From: Microbispora sp. NBC_01189
GTDB lineage: Bacteria; Actinomycetota; Actinomycetes; Streptosporangiales; Streptosporangiaceae
DNA: 64,000 nt
NCBI RefSeq assembly: GCF_036010665.1
Contig: NZ_CP108581.1
Coordinates: 1,987,501-2,051,500 of the forward strand
Direction: 5' to 3'
Part shown: piece by piece, positions 43,084-51,786 of the stretch
Position numbering within the stretch: position 1 is the stretch's first letter
Layout: every line of letters starts with the position of its first letter
Program-made: the position numbers and the translations under genes
The notes under the pieces: model-generated
What the model saw: only the letters and a program-made list of their open reading frames with translations
The model's database searches: none
What the model was told of the DNA's origin: nothing

Positions 43084-44684
43084 TGGTCGCGGTCGCGGAT
43101 CCTCCCTCGGTGGACGCGGCGCCGCTCGGCCGATGGGGCCGCGCGGTCGCCCTGCTGCGCCGGCACCGGGTCTTCTCGGTCACCCTGGGCGTGGCCTTCG
43201 TGCTGCGGATCGTCACCATGCTCGGCTTCGGCCCGGCGATGTGGTTCAACGACTCCTACGACTACGTCTCGGTGGCGCTGCGCCCCCGGCCGCACCCGAT
43301 CCGCCCGGACGGATACAGCTTCTGGCTGCTCCTGCTCAGGCCGTTCCACAGCTTCTCGCTCGTCATCCTGAGCCAGCACCTGATGGGGCTGGCCGTGGCG
43401 GTCCTGATCTACGCGCTGCTGACCAGGAGATTCGGGCTGCCGGGCTGGGGGGCCACGCTCGCGGCGGCCCCGGTGCTGTTCGACGCCTACCAGATCCAGC
43501 TCGAACAGCTGGTCATGTCGGACGCCATGTTCATCCTGCTCGTGGTGGGCGTGGTCACGCTCGTGCTGTGGCGGGAGAAGATGACCTGGCTCGGCGGGAC
43601 CGCCGTCGGGCTGCTGCTCGCGGTGACCGCGCTGACCCGGAGCATCGGCCTGCCGATCCTCGCGCTCGTCGTCGCGTACCTGGTGATCAAGCGGGCCGGA
43701 TGGCGGCCGGTCGCCGCGATGGTCGTCGCCTGCGCGCTGCCCGTCCTGGCGTACATGGGCTGGTTCAAGGCGGTGAACGGGCAGTTCGCGATGACCAACA
43801 GCGACGGGGTCATCCTCTACATGCGGACGTCGCTGTTCGCCGACTGCCACAAGATGGACCTCGACGAGCGGCGCGAGCTCGAGCTCGCCCTGCTGTGCAT
43901 CAACACGCCGCCGGACGAGCGCGGCCTCTACTCCCAGGCGTACCTGTGGTGGGACGACCAGAACCAGCTCCACGTGTTCGGGTCGGGCATGAAGTTCACC
44001 CCGGAGATCAACGCGAACGCGAGCGCGTTCGCGAAGAAGGCCATCCTGTCGCAGCCCGGCGACTACCTCGCGGCGGTGGCCAAGGACTTCTTCCGCGCCT
44101 TCCACTGGGGCCGCCCGCGCTTCCCGGACGCCAAGACCTACATGCAGTACGAGTTCTCCAACGACTACACCCGCAAGCTGCCGAAGTGGAGCTCCTACCA
44201 CAGCACCACCGACAAGGACGCCGAGGCGTACGAGAACGGGCCGGCCGCGACGCGGGTCGTCTCGCCCTGGTCGAACTTCATGATCGGCTACCAGAAGGCC
44301 GTCCGGCTGCCGGGCCTCGTGCTGGGCCTGCTGCTGCTGTCCGGCCTGTACGGCGTGGTGCGGCGCTGGCGCGAGCTCGGCGGGCCCGCGCTGCTCCCCT
44401 GGCTGGGGTCGGCCGGCCTGATCCTGGCGCCGGCGGCGACCGCCGAGTTCGACTACCGTTATCTGCTGCCCGCCGTCCCCCTCGCCTGCCTCGCCGCCGC
44501 GATCACCGCGCGCGACCTCGTACGGCGCCGGGCCGGAGCGCGGGCGGAGCGGCGAGACGACCAGGCGAAGCGTGACCAGGCGAAGGGTGACCAGGCGAAG
44601 GGTGACCAGGGGGAGAGCGGTCAGCCGGAGAGCGGCCAGGGGAAGAGTGGTCAGGGAGAGCCGGAGGTGTGGACGGCGTTGTAG
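43083..44684 (+). CDS. GT-C type polyprenol-dependent glycosyltransferase, membrane protein
   Basis: A 533-residue polytopic protein with about ten hydrophobic helices. The first extracytoplasmic loop (GPAMWFNDSYDYVSVALRPRPHPIRPDGYSFW) carries the acidic pair expected of GT39/ArnT-like GT-C enzymes, which transfer sugars from polyprenyl phosphates outside the membrane. A central soluble part of about 130 residues follows, then a C-terminal helical region. The last 45 residues are a repeat-made tail of DQAKG and SGQ units that overlaps the 3' end of rsmI by 34 bases. Acceptor unknown. It pairs naturally with the divergent GT2 sugar-lipid synthase. Confidence 0.75.
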   Translation: MVAVADPPSVDAAPLGRWGRAVALLRRHRVFSVTLGVAFVLRIVTMLGFGPAMWFNDSYDYVSVALRPRPHPIRPDGYSFWLLLLRPFHSFSLVILSQHLMGLAVAVLIYALLTRRFGLPGWGATLAAAPVLFDAYQIQLEQLVMSDAMFILLVVGVVTLVLWREKMTWLGGTAVGLLLAVTALTRSIGLPILALVVAYLVIKRAGWRPVAAMVVACALPVLAYMGWFKAVNGQFAMTNSDGVILYMRTSLFADCHKMDLDERRELELALLCINTPPDERGLYSQAYLWWDDQNQLHVFGSGMKFTPEINANASAFAKKAILSQPGDYLAAVAKDFFRAFHWGRPRFPDAKTYMQYEFSNDYTRKLPKWSSYHSTTDKDAEAYENGPAATRVVSPWSNFMIGYQKAVRLPGLVLGLLLLSGLYGVVRRWRELGGPALLPWLGSAGLILAPAATAEFDYRYLLPAVPLACLAAAITARDLVRRRAGARAERRDDQAKRDQAKGDQAKGDQGESGQPESGQGKSGQGEPEVWTAL

Positions 44685-45481
44685 AGGTCGCGCCTGGAGA
44701 CGCCCGCGGCCCTGGCCACCTCGACGATGGCCTGCTTGCGGGGGACTCCCGCGGTCTCGCGCCGGGCCACCTCCTCGACCAGCTCGTCGATGCCGGGCGC
44801 GGCCTCCTCGGCCGTCCGCCCCGCCACGACGAGCGTGATCTCACCCCTGACCTCGCCGGCCGCCCATCCGGCCAGCTCGCCGAGGCCGCCGCGCAGCACC
44901 TCCTCGTACGTCTTGGTCAGCTCGCGGCAGACGGCGGCGGGCCGTGCGGGGCCGAAGGCCTCCGCCATCGCCTCCAGGGTCGCCCGCAGGCGGTGCGGCG
45001 CCTCGAAGAAGACCATCGTGCGCTCCTCGGCCGCCAGCGAGGCGAGCCGCCGGGCCCGCTCCCCCGGCTTGCGCGGCGGGAAGCCCTCGAAGCAGAACCG
45101 GTCGCTCGGCAGGCCCGAGACGGCGAGGGCCGTCGTCACCGCCGACGGGCCGGGCAGCGCCGTCACCGGCAGGCCGGCCTCGACCGCGAGGCGGGTGAGC
45201 CGGTAGCCGGGGTCGGACACCCCGGGCATGCCGGCGTCGGTGATCACGACGACGGTGCGTCCCTCGCGCAGCGCCTCCAGCAGTTCGGCGGCCCGCGCGC
45301 TCTCGTTCGCGTCGTAGTAGGACACCACCCGGCCCGTCGGAGTCACCTCCAGGTCGGCCGTGAGCCGCCGCAGCCGGCGGGTGTCCTCCGCCGCGATCAC
45401 GTCGGCCGTCGCGAGCACCTCGCGGAGCCGTGGGGAGGCGTCTTTGGGCTGGCCGATGGGCGCCGCGGCGAGAACGAGCAC
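44651..45481 (-). CDS. rsmI: 16S rRNA (cytidine1402-2'-O)-methyltransferase
   Basis: A 276-residue tetrapyrrole-methylase-fold RsmI. Seen: AAPIGQPKDASPRL, VIAAEDTRRLRRL, ITDAGMPGVSDPG, LPGPSAVTTALAVSGLP, EGFPPRKPGER, FFEAPHRLRATL and AVCRELTKTYEEVLRGGL. The start is GTG 45481 with TAGGGT six bases upstream, so leaderless. Divergent from PMT, as rsmI (Rv1003) and PMT (Rv1002c) are in M. tuberculosis. Confidence 0.95.
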   Translation of the reverse strand: MLVLAAAPIGQPKDASPRLREVLATADVIAAEDTRRLRRLTADLEVTPTGRVVSYYDANESARAAELLEALREGRTVVVITDAGMPGVSDPGYRLTRLAVEAGLPVTALPGPSAVTTALAVSGLPSDRFCFEGFPPRKPGERARRLASLAAEERTMVFFEAPHRLRATLEAMAEAFGPARPAAVCRELTKTYEEVLRGGLGELAGWAAGEVRGEITLVVAGRTAEEAAPGIDELVEEVARRETAGVPRKQAIVEVARAAGVSRRDLYNAVHTSGSP

Positions 45482-45625
45482 CCGTCCACCCTATGACCGG
45501 CGGACGGCCACCCCGCGACGTGCCGTGTTCACTCAAGGTGTGAAACATTCACGGTGAGAGGCGCGCAGGACCCGATCACGGCGCGAATCGTGTCCTCCGC
45601 GCGGGCTCACCAGTAATCTGTCCGG

Positions 45626-47233
45626 GTGGCCGTGACCGACTATTCCCACAAGGCGTTCGAGCAGCCGGAAGAGGAACCGGAGGGCGAAGCCCCCGTGGTG
45701 TCCCTCCGCGACCGGCTGGTGCCGCCCATGCCCGGCAGCGTCATGTGGGGCTGGGTGGGCCCCATCGTGATCGCGTTGTTCGGCGCGTTCCTCCGCTTCT
45801 TCCGGCTGGGCACGCCCCACTCGGTCGTCTTCGACGAGACGTACTACGCCAAGGACTCGTGGGCGACGGTCAGGTACGGCGCTGAGCGGCAGTTCGTGGA
45901 CGGCGCGGACAAGCTCCTGCTCGCCGGGAACGACCACATCTTCAAGCAGTGCCCGACCGTGAGCGAGTGCGCCTCGTACGTGGTGCATCCGCCCCTCGGC
46001 AAGTGGATGATCGGCCTCGGCGAGGTGATCTTCGGCCCGAACCCGTACGGCTGGCGGTTCGCCGCGGCGCTGCTCGGCTCGCTGTCGATCCTGATCCTCG
46101 CCCGCACGGCCCGCAGGATGACCCGTTCGACGCTGCTCGGCTGCGTGGCCGGCCTGCTGCTCTCCCTCGACGCCCTCCACTTCGTGCTGTCCCGCACGGC
46201 CCTGCTGGACATCTTCCTGATGTTCTGGGTGGTCGCCGGGTTCGCCTGCCTGGTCGCCGACCGCGACTGGTTCCGCTCCCGGCTGGTCTCCTGGAACGAG
46301 GCGGGGTCGCCGGACGACGGCCCGCGGACGGGCCTGCGGCCCTGGCTCCTCGGCGCCGGGCTCTGCCTCGGCGCGGCCCTGGCCACCAAGTGGACCGCGG
46401 CCTTCTACATCGCCGCCTTCGCGGTCATGGTGCTGCTGTGGGACCTCGGCGCGCGGCGGGCCACCGGGGTGCCGCGCCCCTTCCGCGCCGTCGTCGGGCG
46501 CGACCTGCCGCTCGCGGCGGCCTGGATGGCGGTCGTCCCGGTCCTCGCCTACCTCGTCTCGTTCACGGGGTGGTTCGTCACCGACAAGGGCTACGGGCGC
46601 AACTGGGAGCAGGCCACCGCCAACGGCCCGGCCTACTTCGTCATCGACTCGCTCCGGTCGTGGTTCGACTACCAGCACCAGGTGCTGAGCTTCCACACCG
46701 GCCTCGCGCAGACCCACCCGTACCAGTCGAGGCCCTGGCAGTGGCCGCTGCTGCTGCGCCCGGTGGCGTTCTTCTACGAGTCGCCGACGACGTGCGGCGC
46801 GCCCGGCTGCTCCTACTCGATCCTCGGCACCGGCACGCCGATCATCTGGTTCGCCGGGCTCCTCGCGCTGATCGCCATGATCGCCTGGTACGTCGCGACC
46901 CGGGACTGGCGTGCGGGCTCCGTGCTGCTCGGCTACGCCGCCGGGTGGCTGCCGTGGTTCTACTTCTCCATCTCCGACAACCGGACGATGTTCGCGTTCT
47001 ACGCGATGCCGATGGTGCCGTTCATGATCCTGGCGATCGTGCTGGGCTGCGGGCTGATCATGGGGCGGGCCGATCCCGCCCGGCCGAACCGCCGGGTGGT
47101 CGGCACCGCCGTCGTCGGCGCGTTCGTCCTCCTGTCGTTGGTCAACTTCGGCTGGCTCTATCCGGTGATAGCGGCCGAGGTCATCCCGTACGACTCCTGG
47201 CACGCGAGGATGCTGTTCAACTCCTGGATCTGA
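45626..47233 (+). CDS. polyprenyl-phosphate-mannose protein mannosyltransferase
   Basis: A 535-residue GT39 enzyme of the Rv1002c/PMT family that O-mannosylates Ser/Thr of secreted proteins during Sec export. The catalytic DE is in HSVVFDETYYAKD in the first outside loop, and VVHPPLGKWMIGLGE and GWRFAAALLGS follow; about ten membrane helices. TAATCT at 45614-45619 lies six bases before GTG 45626, so leaderless. Likely substrates in this window are the Thr/Pro linkers of the FN3-CBM2 protein and of secreted paralog 1 (inference). Confidence 0.93.
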   Translation: MAVTDYSHKAFEQPEEEPEGEAPVVSLRDRLVPPMPGSVMWGWVGPIVIALFGAFLRFFRLGTPHSVVFDETYYAKDSWATVRYGAERQFVDGADKLLLAGNDHIFKQCPTVSECASYVVHPPLGKWMIGLGEVIFGPNPYGWRFAAALLGSLSILILARTARRMTRSTLLGCVAGLLLSLDALHFVLSRTALLDIFLMFWVVAGFACLVADRDWFRSRLVSWNEAGSPDDGPRTGLRPWLLGAGLCLGAALATKWTAAFYIAAFAVMVLLWDLGARRATGVPRPFRAVVGRDLPLAAAWMAVVPVLAYLVSFTGWFVTDKGYGRNWEQATANGPAYFVIDSLRSWFDYQHQVLSFHTGLAQTHPYQSRPWQWPLLLRPVAFFYESPTTCGAPGCSYSILGTGTPIIWFAGLLALIAMIAWYVATRDWRAGSVLLGYAAGWLPWFYFSISDNRTMFAFYAMPMVPFMILAIVLGCGLIMGRADPARPNRRVVGTAVVGAFVLLSLVNFGWLYPVIAAEVIPYDSWHARMLFNSWI

Positions 47234-47335
47234 CACCCCCGTATGGTTGGGCCGTACCGTTGCGCCCAGAGGGGGTGGTCGTCAGTGATACCGGGTCGTC
47301 GTCAACGATGGGGTCGATACGGCAGACTTCGGGTC

Positions 47336-48688
47336 ATGCCCGCACCTGACGTCGCCGCGCTCCTGGCCCAACTGGAGCGCTCCGAACCGGACACCGCCGA
47401 GCCCGCCCGCGTCGCGGTCGAATGGCTCGCCGGCGGCGAGGCGCTGGAGACGATCAGCCAGTTCGACGTGTGCGAGTTCCTCTGGTACACGTTGCCGATC
47501 AAGGTCCCGGGCGACCAGTCGACCATCGCACGCGCGCTCGGCAAGCTGCTCCGCCTCGCCGGGATGGAGCGGTACGCCGCGCTGTGCGACTCCCCCGCCA
47601 CGGCCCGGATCCTGCTCACGTACGCCAGGGAGGGCGAGGAGGCCGGCACCTCGGCCTACCACCGTGAGCTGGAGTCGACGGGAGTGCTGCCCCCGGACGT
47701 CGCCGAGCTGTCCTGGAGCTCGATCATGGGCCCGGAGGAGCTCGGGGCGCACGTCGCCTGCGCCGCCGCGCTGGAGCTCGCCATCGTCGCCGGCGAGCCC
47801 GTGGACCGCGAGGAGCTGACCCGCCGCTGGCTCACCGCCCCCCGGACGGAGCTGGGCGGCGACTGCTGGCTCCACCGGGTGCACGGCGAGCGGCTGAACC
47901 GCTGGGTGCTCGGGCGCGGCACCGCCCGCCGCGAGCTCGCCCAGCCCTTCGAGGTGCGGCTGCACGCGCCCATCGAGGCGCCGGCCGAGCCCCACCTGGA
48001 GCCGCTGCGCTGGCTGCTCGACCTGGCCCGCACCGGCGTCCGCCTGACCGAACGGCTCAACGTCGGGCGGGCCGTGGCGGCGGAGGCGGCGGGCCGCTTC
48101 GGCTGGGCCGCCCGAACGGGCCTCCGTACGGGGACAGCGGCGGGCGCGGGATCGGACACGCAGCCGCGGGCGGTGCGCGGCGAGGCCGACGTGCCCGCCA
48201 TGACCGAGCTGCGGCGAATCGCCGTCCACGACCTCGGGGCGCTGCGGCGCAGCGGGCGGAGGCTGGTGCTCACGACCACCGGCCGGAACCTCCTGGACGA
48301 TCCCGCCGCCCTGTGGGAGGCCGCCGCGGCGACCCTGCTCGTCCCCTCCCCCGGCGAACACGACTTCGAGATCTCCATCCGCGAGTCCGCGCTGATGATC
48401 CTGGCGGACGGCGACGCCGTACCGGACGACGACCTGCGCGACCGGGTCGCCGAGGTGGTCAACGGCGAGGGCTGGCGTTCGGCCGACGGGGGCCGCGTCA
48501 CCGGCGTGGACCTCTCCCATCCGCTGGCCCGGCTCCGGCACCGTCTCGACGCCCTCGGCCTCGCGGCCGGCCCGCCCTCGGGACCGTCCGCGTACGTCTG
48601 GCGGCTCACCGGCACGGGCCGACGCGCGGCGCTGGCCGCGCTGCGGACGCAGGCGCTGCGCCCCCGTCAGTACGCCGGCCTCGGCTGA
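47336..48688 (+). CDS. unknown actinobacterial protein, 450 residues
   Basis: No family that I recognise. Soluble, mostly helical, no signal peptide or membrane segment. The N-terminal part (ALETISQFDVCEFLWYTLPIKV) and central winged-helix-like stretches (RRIAVHDLGALRRSGRRLVLTTTGRNLLDDP; VWRLTGTGRRAALAAL) hint at DNA-binding or wHTH-like folds, but this is weak. CAGACT seven bases before ATG 47336 supports a leaderless start; the frame is open back to 47243. Stands alone between PMT and a convergent CBM2 gene. Confidence 0.75.
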   Translation: MPAPDVAALLAQLERSEPDTAEPARVAVEWLAGGEALETISQFDVCEFLWYTLPIKVPGDQSTIARALGKLLRLAGMERYAALCDSPATARILLTYAREGEEAGTSAYHRELESTGVLPPDVAELSWSSIMGPEELGAHVACAAALELAIVAGEPVDREELTRRWLTAPRTELGGDCWLHRVHGERLNRWVLGRGTARRELAQPFEVRLHAPIEAPAEPHLEPLRWLLDLARTGVRLTERLNVGRAVAAEAAGRFGWAARTGLRTGTAAGAGSDTQPRAVRGEADVPAMTELRRIAVHDLGALRRSGRRLVLTTTGRNLLDDPAALWEAAAATLLVPSPGEHDFEISIRESALMILADGDAVPDDDLRDRVAEVVNGEGWRSADGGRVTGVDLSHPLARLRHRLDALGLAAGPPSGPSAYVWRLTGTGRRAALAALRTQALRPRQYAGLG

Positions 48689-48743
48689 GCCTCGCCCGGG
48701 CTCCCGCCGTCCCTTCGGGCGGGGACGGCGGGAAGCGTGGCGG

Positions 48744-49610
48744 TCAGCGGACGCAGGAGGCGCCGTTGAGGGAGTATGTCGCCGGCGACGGGTTCGCGCC
48801 GGTGTGGCTGCCGAGGAAGCCGATGGTCACGGACCTGCCCGGCGCGATGGTCTTGTTCCAGTCGAGGTTCACCGCCGTCACCTGGGTGCCGCTCTGCGAC
48901 CAGGTGGCCGACCAGCCGTTGGACACCTTCTGCCCGGGGTCGGGGAAGGCGAACGTGAGCCGCCATCCGCTCACGGCCGTCTCGGCCGTATTGGTGATCG
49001 TGATGCTCGTGCTCATCCCGCTCCACCAGCTGGAGGAGTCGACCGCCACCCGGCAGGTGACCCGGGCCGGCGAGGGTGAGGGTGAGGGCGGGTAGACGAC
49101 GTCGTTGTAGACGGTCACGGACGTGCTGGCGGACGCCGGCCCCGCCGCGCCCTTCGTGTCCACCGCCACGACGTACAGCTGATGGACCTCGGAGCGAGTC
49201 GAGCCGGGCGGCCACGGCAACGTGACCGAACCCTCGGTAACCGTCCCCCCGAAGGTCCCCACGACGTATTCGGCGCCGTTCCGCACCTCGCGGACCTGGT
49301 AGCAGGCGATGCCGTCCGCGTCGGTCGCGGGCGCCCAGCGCAGGCGGACCTGCGTCATGACGACCTGGATGATTTCCGGCGCCCCCGGGGCGGTCGGCGG
49401 CGTGTTCTGCCCCGACGGGGGCTGGATCGCCGGGCAGGGAGTGGGGCTGCCCGTCGGCGACGGGGTAGGCGACGGGGTCGCCGGCGGCGACGTCGTGTAG
49501 GCCGCCGTGCTCCCGGCGGTCGCGCGGGCCGCCGCGGGCGCGATGATCGCGGCCCCCGCCAGCAGGGCCGCCGTGATCCACGCGCCCGTCCCCGTTCTGG
49601 TCCGTGTCAT
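48744..49610 (-). CDS. secreted FN3-CBM2 protein
   Basis: A 288-residue exported protein: signal peptide 1-33, Thr/Ser/Pro linker, fibronectin type III domain (about 75-170: PPTAPGAPEIIQVVMTQVRLRWAPATDADG), second short SP linker, then a family 2 carbohydrate-binding module (about 185-288: CRVAVDSSSWWSGMSTSITITNT, with ISGWR-like VSGWRLTF, GFLGSHTG and the terminal Cys). No catalytic domain is present, so it is a free-standing cellulose/chitin-binding protein. ATG 49610 has GAGGAG upstream. Confidence 0.9.
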   Translation of the reverse strand: MTRTRTGTGAWITAALLAGAAIIAPAAARATAGSTAAYTTSPPATPSPTPSPTGSPTPCPAIQPPSGQNTPPTAPGAPEIIQVVMTQVRLRWAPATDADGIACYQVREVRNGAEYVVGTFGGTVTEGSVTLPWPPGSTRSEVHQLYVVAVDTKGAAGPASASTSVTVYNDVVYPPSPSPSPARVTCRVAVDSSSWWSGMSTSITITNTAETAVSGWRLTFAFPDPGQKVSNGWSATWSQSGTQVTAVNLDWNKTIAPGRSVTIGFLGSHTGANPSPATYSLNGASCVR

Positions 49611-49920
49611 GCCCACTCCTCGCGTCGACCGGCCCCCTTGCCCCGGATCGTCTGTCCCCCTGGCCTCTCGGTCAATGAAACGCGGTTTCCGGTGGCCGTA
49701 CGCCTAGGACGAACGGCGCACGGCCCTGCAACTTTCATCCGGACGCTGTTGCGTTCCCGCCGCCCGTCTCGGAAGCGCCTTGCTTGCGGACCCTCTCCCG
49801 AGCCGCTGGAGTTGTCGGTCCCGTCCGCGATGATCGGCGCGTCGCCAGGGCGGGCCGGTCGTCTCGGCCTGGCAAGTTCGTTCCAGGTCAGTCCCAAGTG
49901 CGAGGGGCCATGCTGGCGTC
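49611..49920. other. intergenic region, no gene seen
   Basis: 310 bases between divergent genes. CATGCT six bases before ATG 49921 may be a leaderless -10 box. Nothing else that I can support. Confidence 0.5.
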
Positions 49921-50463
49921 ATGGACCTGACCGAGGCTTTTGAGGGACTCACCACGACCGTGACCCCGGGGCGCCGGATGCCGGGGAAAATCGGGATGGG
50001 CATCCTCCTGATCTGCTGGCTCGCGCTCGGCGTGCTGCCGTTCGTGGCCGCGGTGCCGGACTTCAAGCTGGCGACCGGGAAGATCGGCACTCCCGGCACC
50101 CTCACCGTCGTCTCCTGCGTCGCCCTCGGCCAGGGACGGTACGACTGCAAGGGCAGGTTCGTCCCCGACGGTGGTGGAGACGCGGTCGCGGTGGCCGCCT
50201 CGCCCGACTCGGAGGCGGGGGACGTGACGCGGGCCCAGCTCACCCCCGAGGGCGACCGGGCGCTGCCGTCCGGCACGAAGGGCGTCCTGCGGGCCATGAC
50301 GCTCCCCGCCACCGGCCTCGGCGCGCTGGCCTTCCTGCCCTACGTCCTGCTCTACGTCTTCAAGGTCAGGCGGGGCCGCAGGACCGCCGTGATCGCGGGA
50401 TCGGTGGTCGCCACCCTGTCTCTGGTGATGATCGTGGTCGGCCTGGTAGCCGCCACCTCCTGA
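49921..50463 (+). CDS. hypothetical membrane protein, 180 residues
   Basis: Three predicted membrane helices (about 26-46, 128-148 and 157-178) flank an outside domain of about 75 residues with two cysteines (VVSCVALGQGRYDCKG), probably a disulfide. No recognised family. ATG 49921 with CATGCT at leaderless spacing. It directly abuts the XRE antitoxin fragment on the other strand and marks the outer edge of the decayed island. Confidence 0.7.
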   Translation: MDLTEAFEGLTTTVTPGRRMPGKIGMGILLICWLALGVLPFVAAVPDFKLATGKIGTPGTLTVVSCVALGQGRYDCKGRFVPDGGGDAVAVAASPDSEAGDVTRAQLTPEGDRALPSGTKGVLRAMTLPATGLGALAFLPYVLLYVFKVRRGRRTAVIAGSVVATLSLVMIVVGLVAATS

Positions 50464-50555
50464 CCATTCCAGCTCCATGGTCTCGATGTTCCCGTTTTCG
50501 ATCTGAGAGATCCGGGATTGAGAGACACCCAGGATCTTGTAGCTTCCAAGCCTGA
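50464..50555 (-). pseudogene. fragment of an XRE/HigA-type helix-turn-helix antitoxin gene
   Basis: The minus strand reads KILGVSQSRISQIENGN followed by IETMELEW, the recognition helix region of HigA-like antitoxins (the family core is LGVSQSRISQIENGD). Nothing of the rest of the domain or of a HigB toxin is left around it. Confidence 0.75.
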
Positions 50556-50563
50556 GCGCAGGA

Positions 50564-51331
50564 TCACAGCAATCGTTCTGCCAACACTTGCAGGGCGGTT
50601 CCTGCGACTGCGCCAATCGCCAGGAATACGATTTGAGATCGTCGTGAACGACGCTCGATCGCTTCGACGATCGGTTCGGCGCGTGCTTGGACGAGCCGTT
50701 CGACGGCATCGAGCGCTGCCTGCTGCTCAGCGGCGTACTGTCGATCGCGCTCGGCTTGATGCCGACTGGCCTCTGCCTGACGCGCAAGTTCTTGAGCCAT
50801 GTGAGCGCGTGCGCGTACCTCGGCCTGCAACGTGGCGAATGCCGCTGCCGACTCAGACAGCTGCCGCGCCATGCCGGTGAACCTGCGCTCGAGCTCGTCC
50901 GCAGAGTCCCGTGTGAGTGGCTGGGCAATCGCGAACTCATTGAGGATCTGCCCACGAATTACCGCCAGAGCGAGGAGGGCCAGGATGGCGGTGGTGACGA
51001 TGTCCAGCACCCGCGATCTATAGAAGTCCGGCAAAAGATCGTCGGGGGCGGCACCTGTGACGATCGCCGCCAGTGACAACGCCGCGGCCACGTACGCCTC
51101 GGGAAGCGCTTTGACCCGTTCCGACAAGCGGGTCCTTCCCGCTAACGTGGCCGGAAGCGAGAGCGCCAGCGCGAGAAAGAGCAGGAGAGTCGTCAGCGAT
51201 GCGAGCTGGGCCGCGACTTCCGCGGGGACGGCGGAGTCCGGCATGACGTCCAGTAGCACCTTCGAGATGATCACGGAGGTCAGGAGGGACAGAACAGGCC
51301 AGTAGCGTTTCAGCGACGTCAGCGTCTTCAC
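50564..51331 (-). CDS. hypothetical membrane protein with coiled coil
   Basis: A 255-residue protein: four hydrophobic segments in the first 130 residues (LLTSVIISKVLLDV, LASLTTLLLFLALALSL, AYVAAALSLAAIVTGA, IVTTAILALLALAVI), then about 100 residues of Ala/Glu/Arg/Gln coiled coil, then a C-terminal helix (IVFLAIGAVAGTALQVLA). No family recognised. The codon usage is slightly less GC-biased than the chromosome around it, consistent with island origin. GTG start at 51331. Confidence 0.7.
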   Translation of the reverse strand: MKTLTSLKRYWPVLSLLTSVIISKVLLDVMPDSAVPAEVAAQLASLTTLLLFLALALSLPATLAGRTRLSERVKALPEAYVAAALSLAAIVTGAAPDDLLPDFYRSRVLDIVTTAILALLALAVIRGQILNEFAIAQPLTRDSADELERRFTGMARQLSESAAAFATLQAEVRARAHMAQELARQAEASRHQAERDRQYAAEQQAALDAVERLVQARAEPIVEAIERRSRRSQIVFLAIGAVAGTALQVLAERLL

Positions 51332-51432
51332 GCTAGAGCTATCGTGGCATACGCCCGTTTCGTTCCCAGCCCAACACCAGCGACCTGCGCTGATAAGAAG
51401 GTAGACCTGCAGGGGGCATTGATCGCCCCCGC

Positions 51433-51741
51433 TTACAGCAGGCGTGTCCTGTCGTGTACTCGCACAAACGGGCCGTCCTCGCGGAGCGCGTCCATGACGC
51501 GAATGCCTAGCGCTTCGGGCATCCGGCTCTGTACCTCTTCCAGGGACAGCCAGGCTGACTCAAGTGCTTCATCGCTGGGCCTGGGCTCGCCGACGACTGG
51601 GTGGCATCGGAAGGTGTGTGAGACCACCCCGCCTGGTGGAACCCAGCGCCCGTCATCTTCGCGGCGGATGGCTAGGACTCGTCCGTCGTCGCGGAACACG
51701 GCTGCGGTGACACTTACGGAGTGTCGAGGAAGCTCGGACAT
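51433..51741 (-). pseudogene. Nudix hydrolase with the Nudix box deleted
   Basis: 102 residues from ATG 51741. The start (SVSVTAAVFRDDGRVLAIRREDDGRWVPPGGV) is a normal Nudix N-terminus and the end (VSHTFRCHPVVGEPRPSDEALESAWLSLEEV) a normal Nudix C-terminus. The catalytic G-x5-E-x7-REVxEExG segment, about 40 residues between them, is missing in frame. No activity is expected. Confidence 0.82.
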
Positions 51742-51786
51742 GAGTGCTCTCGCCCTGCTGGACAAGGAAGCCGAGGAAGCCACCTG

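Noticed and set aside
51360-51432. A VDLQGALIAPAY-like stretch considered as another integrase piece
   Set aside because: Only four residues agree with the integrase motif; chance is enough to explain it.
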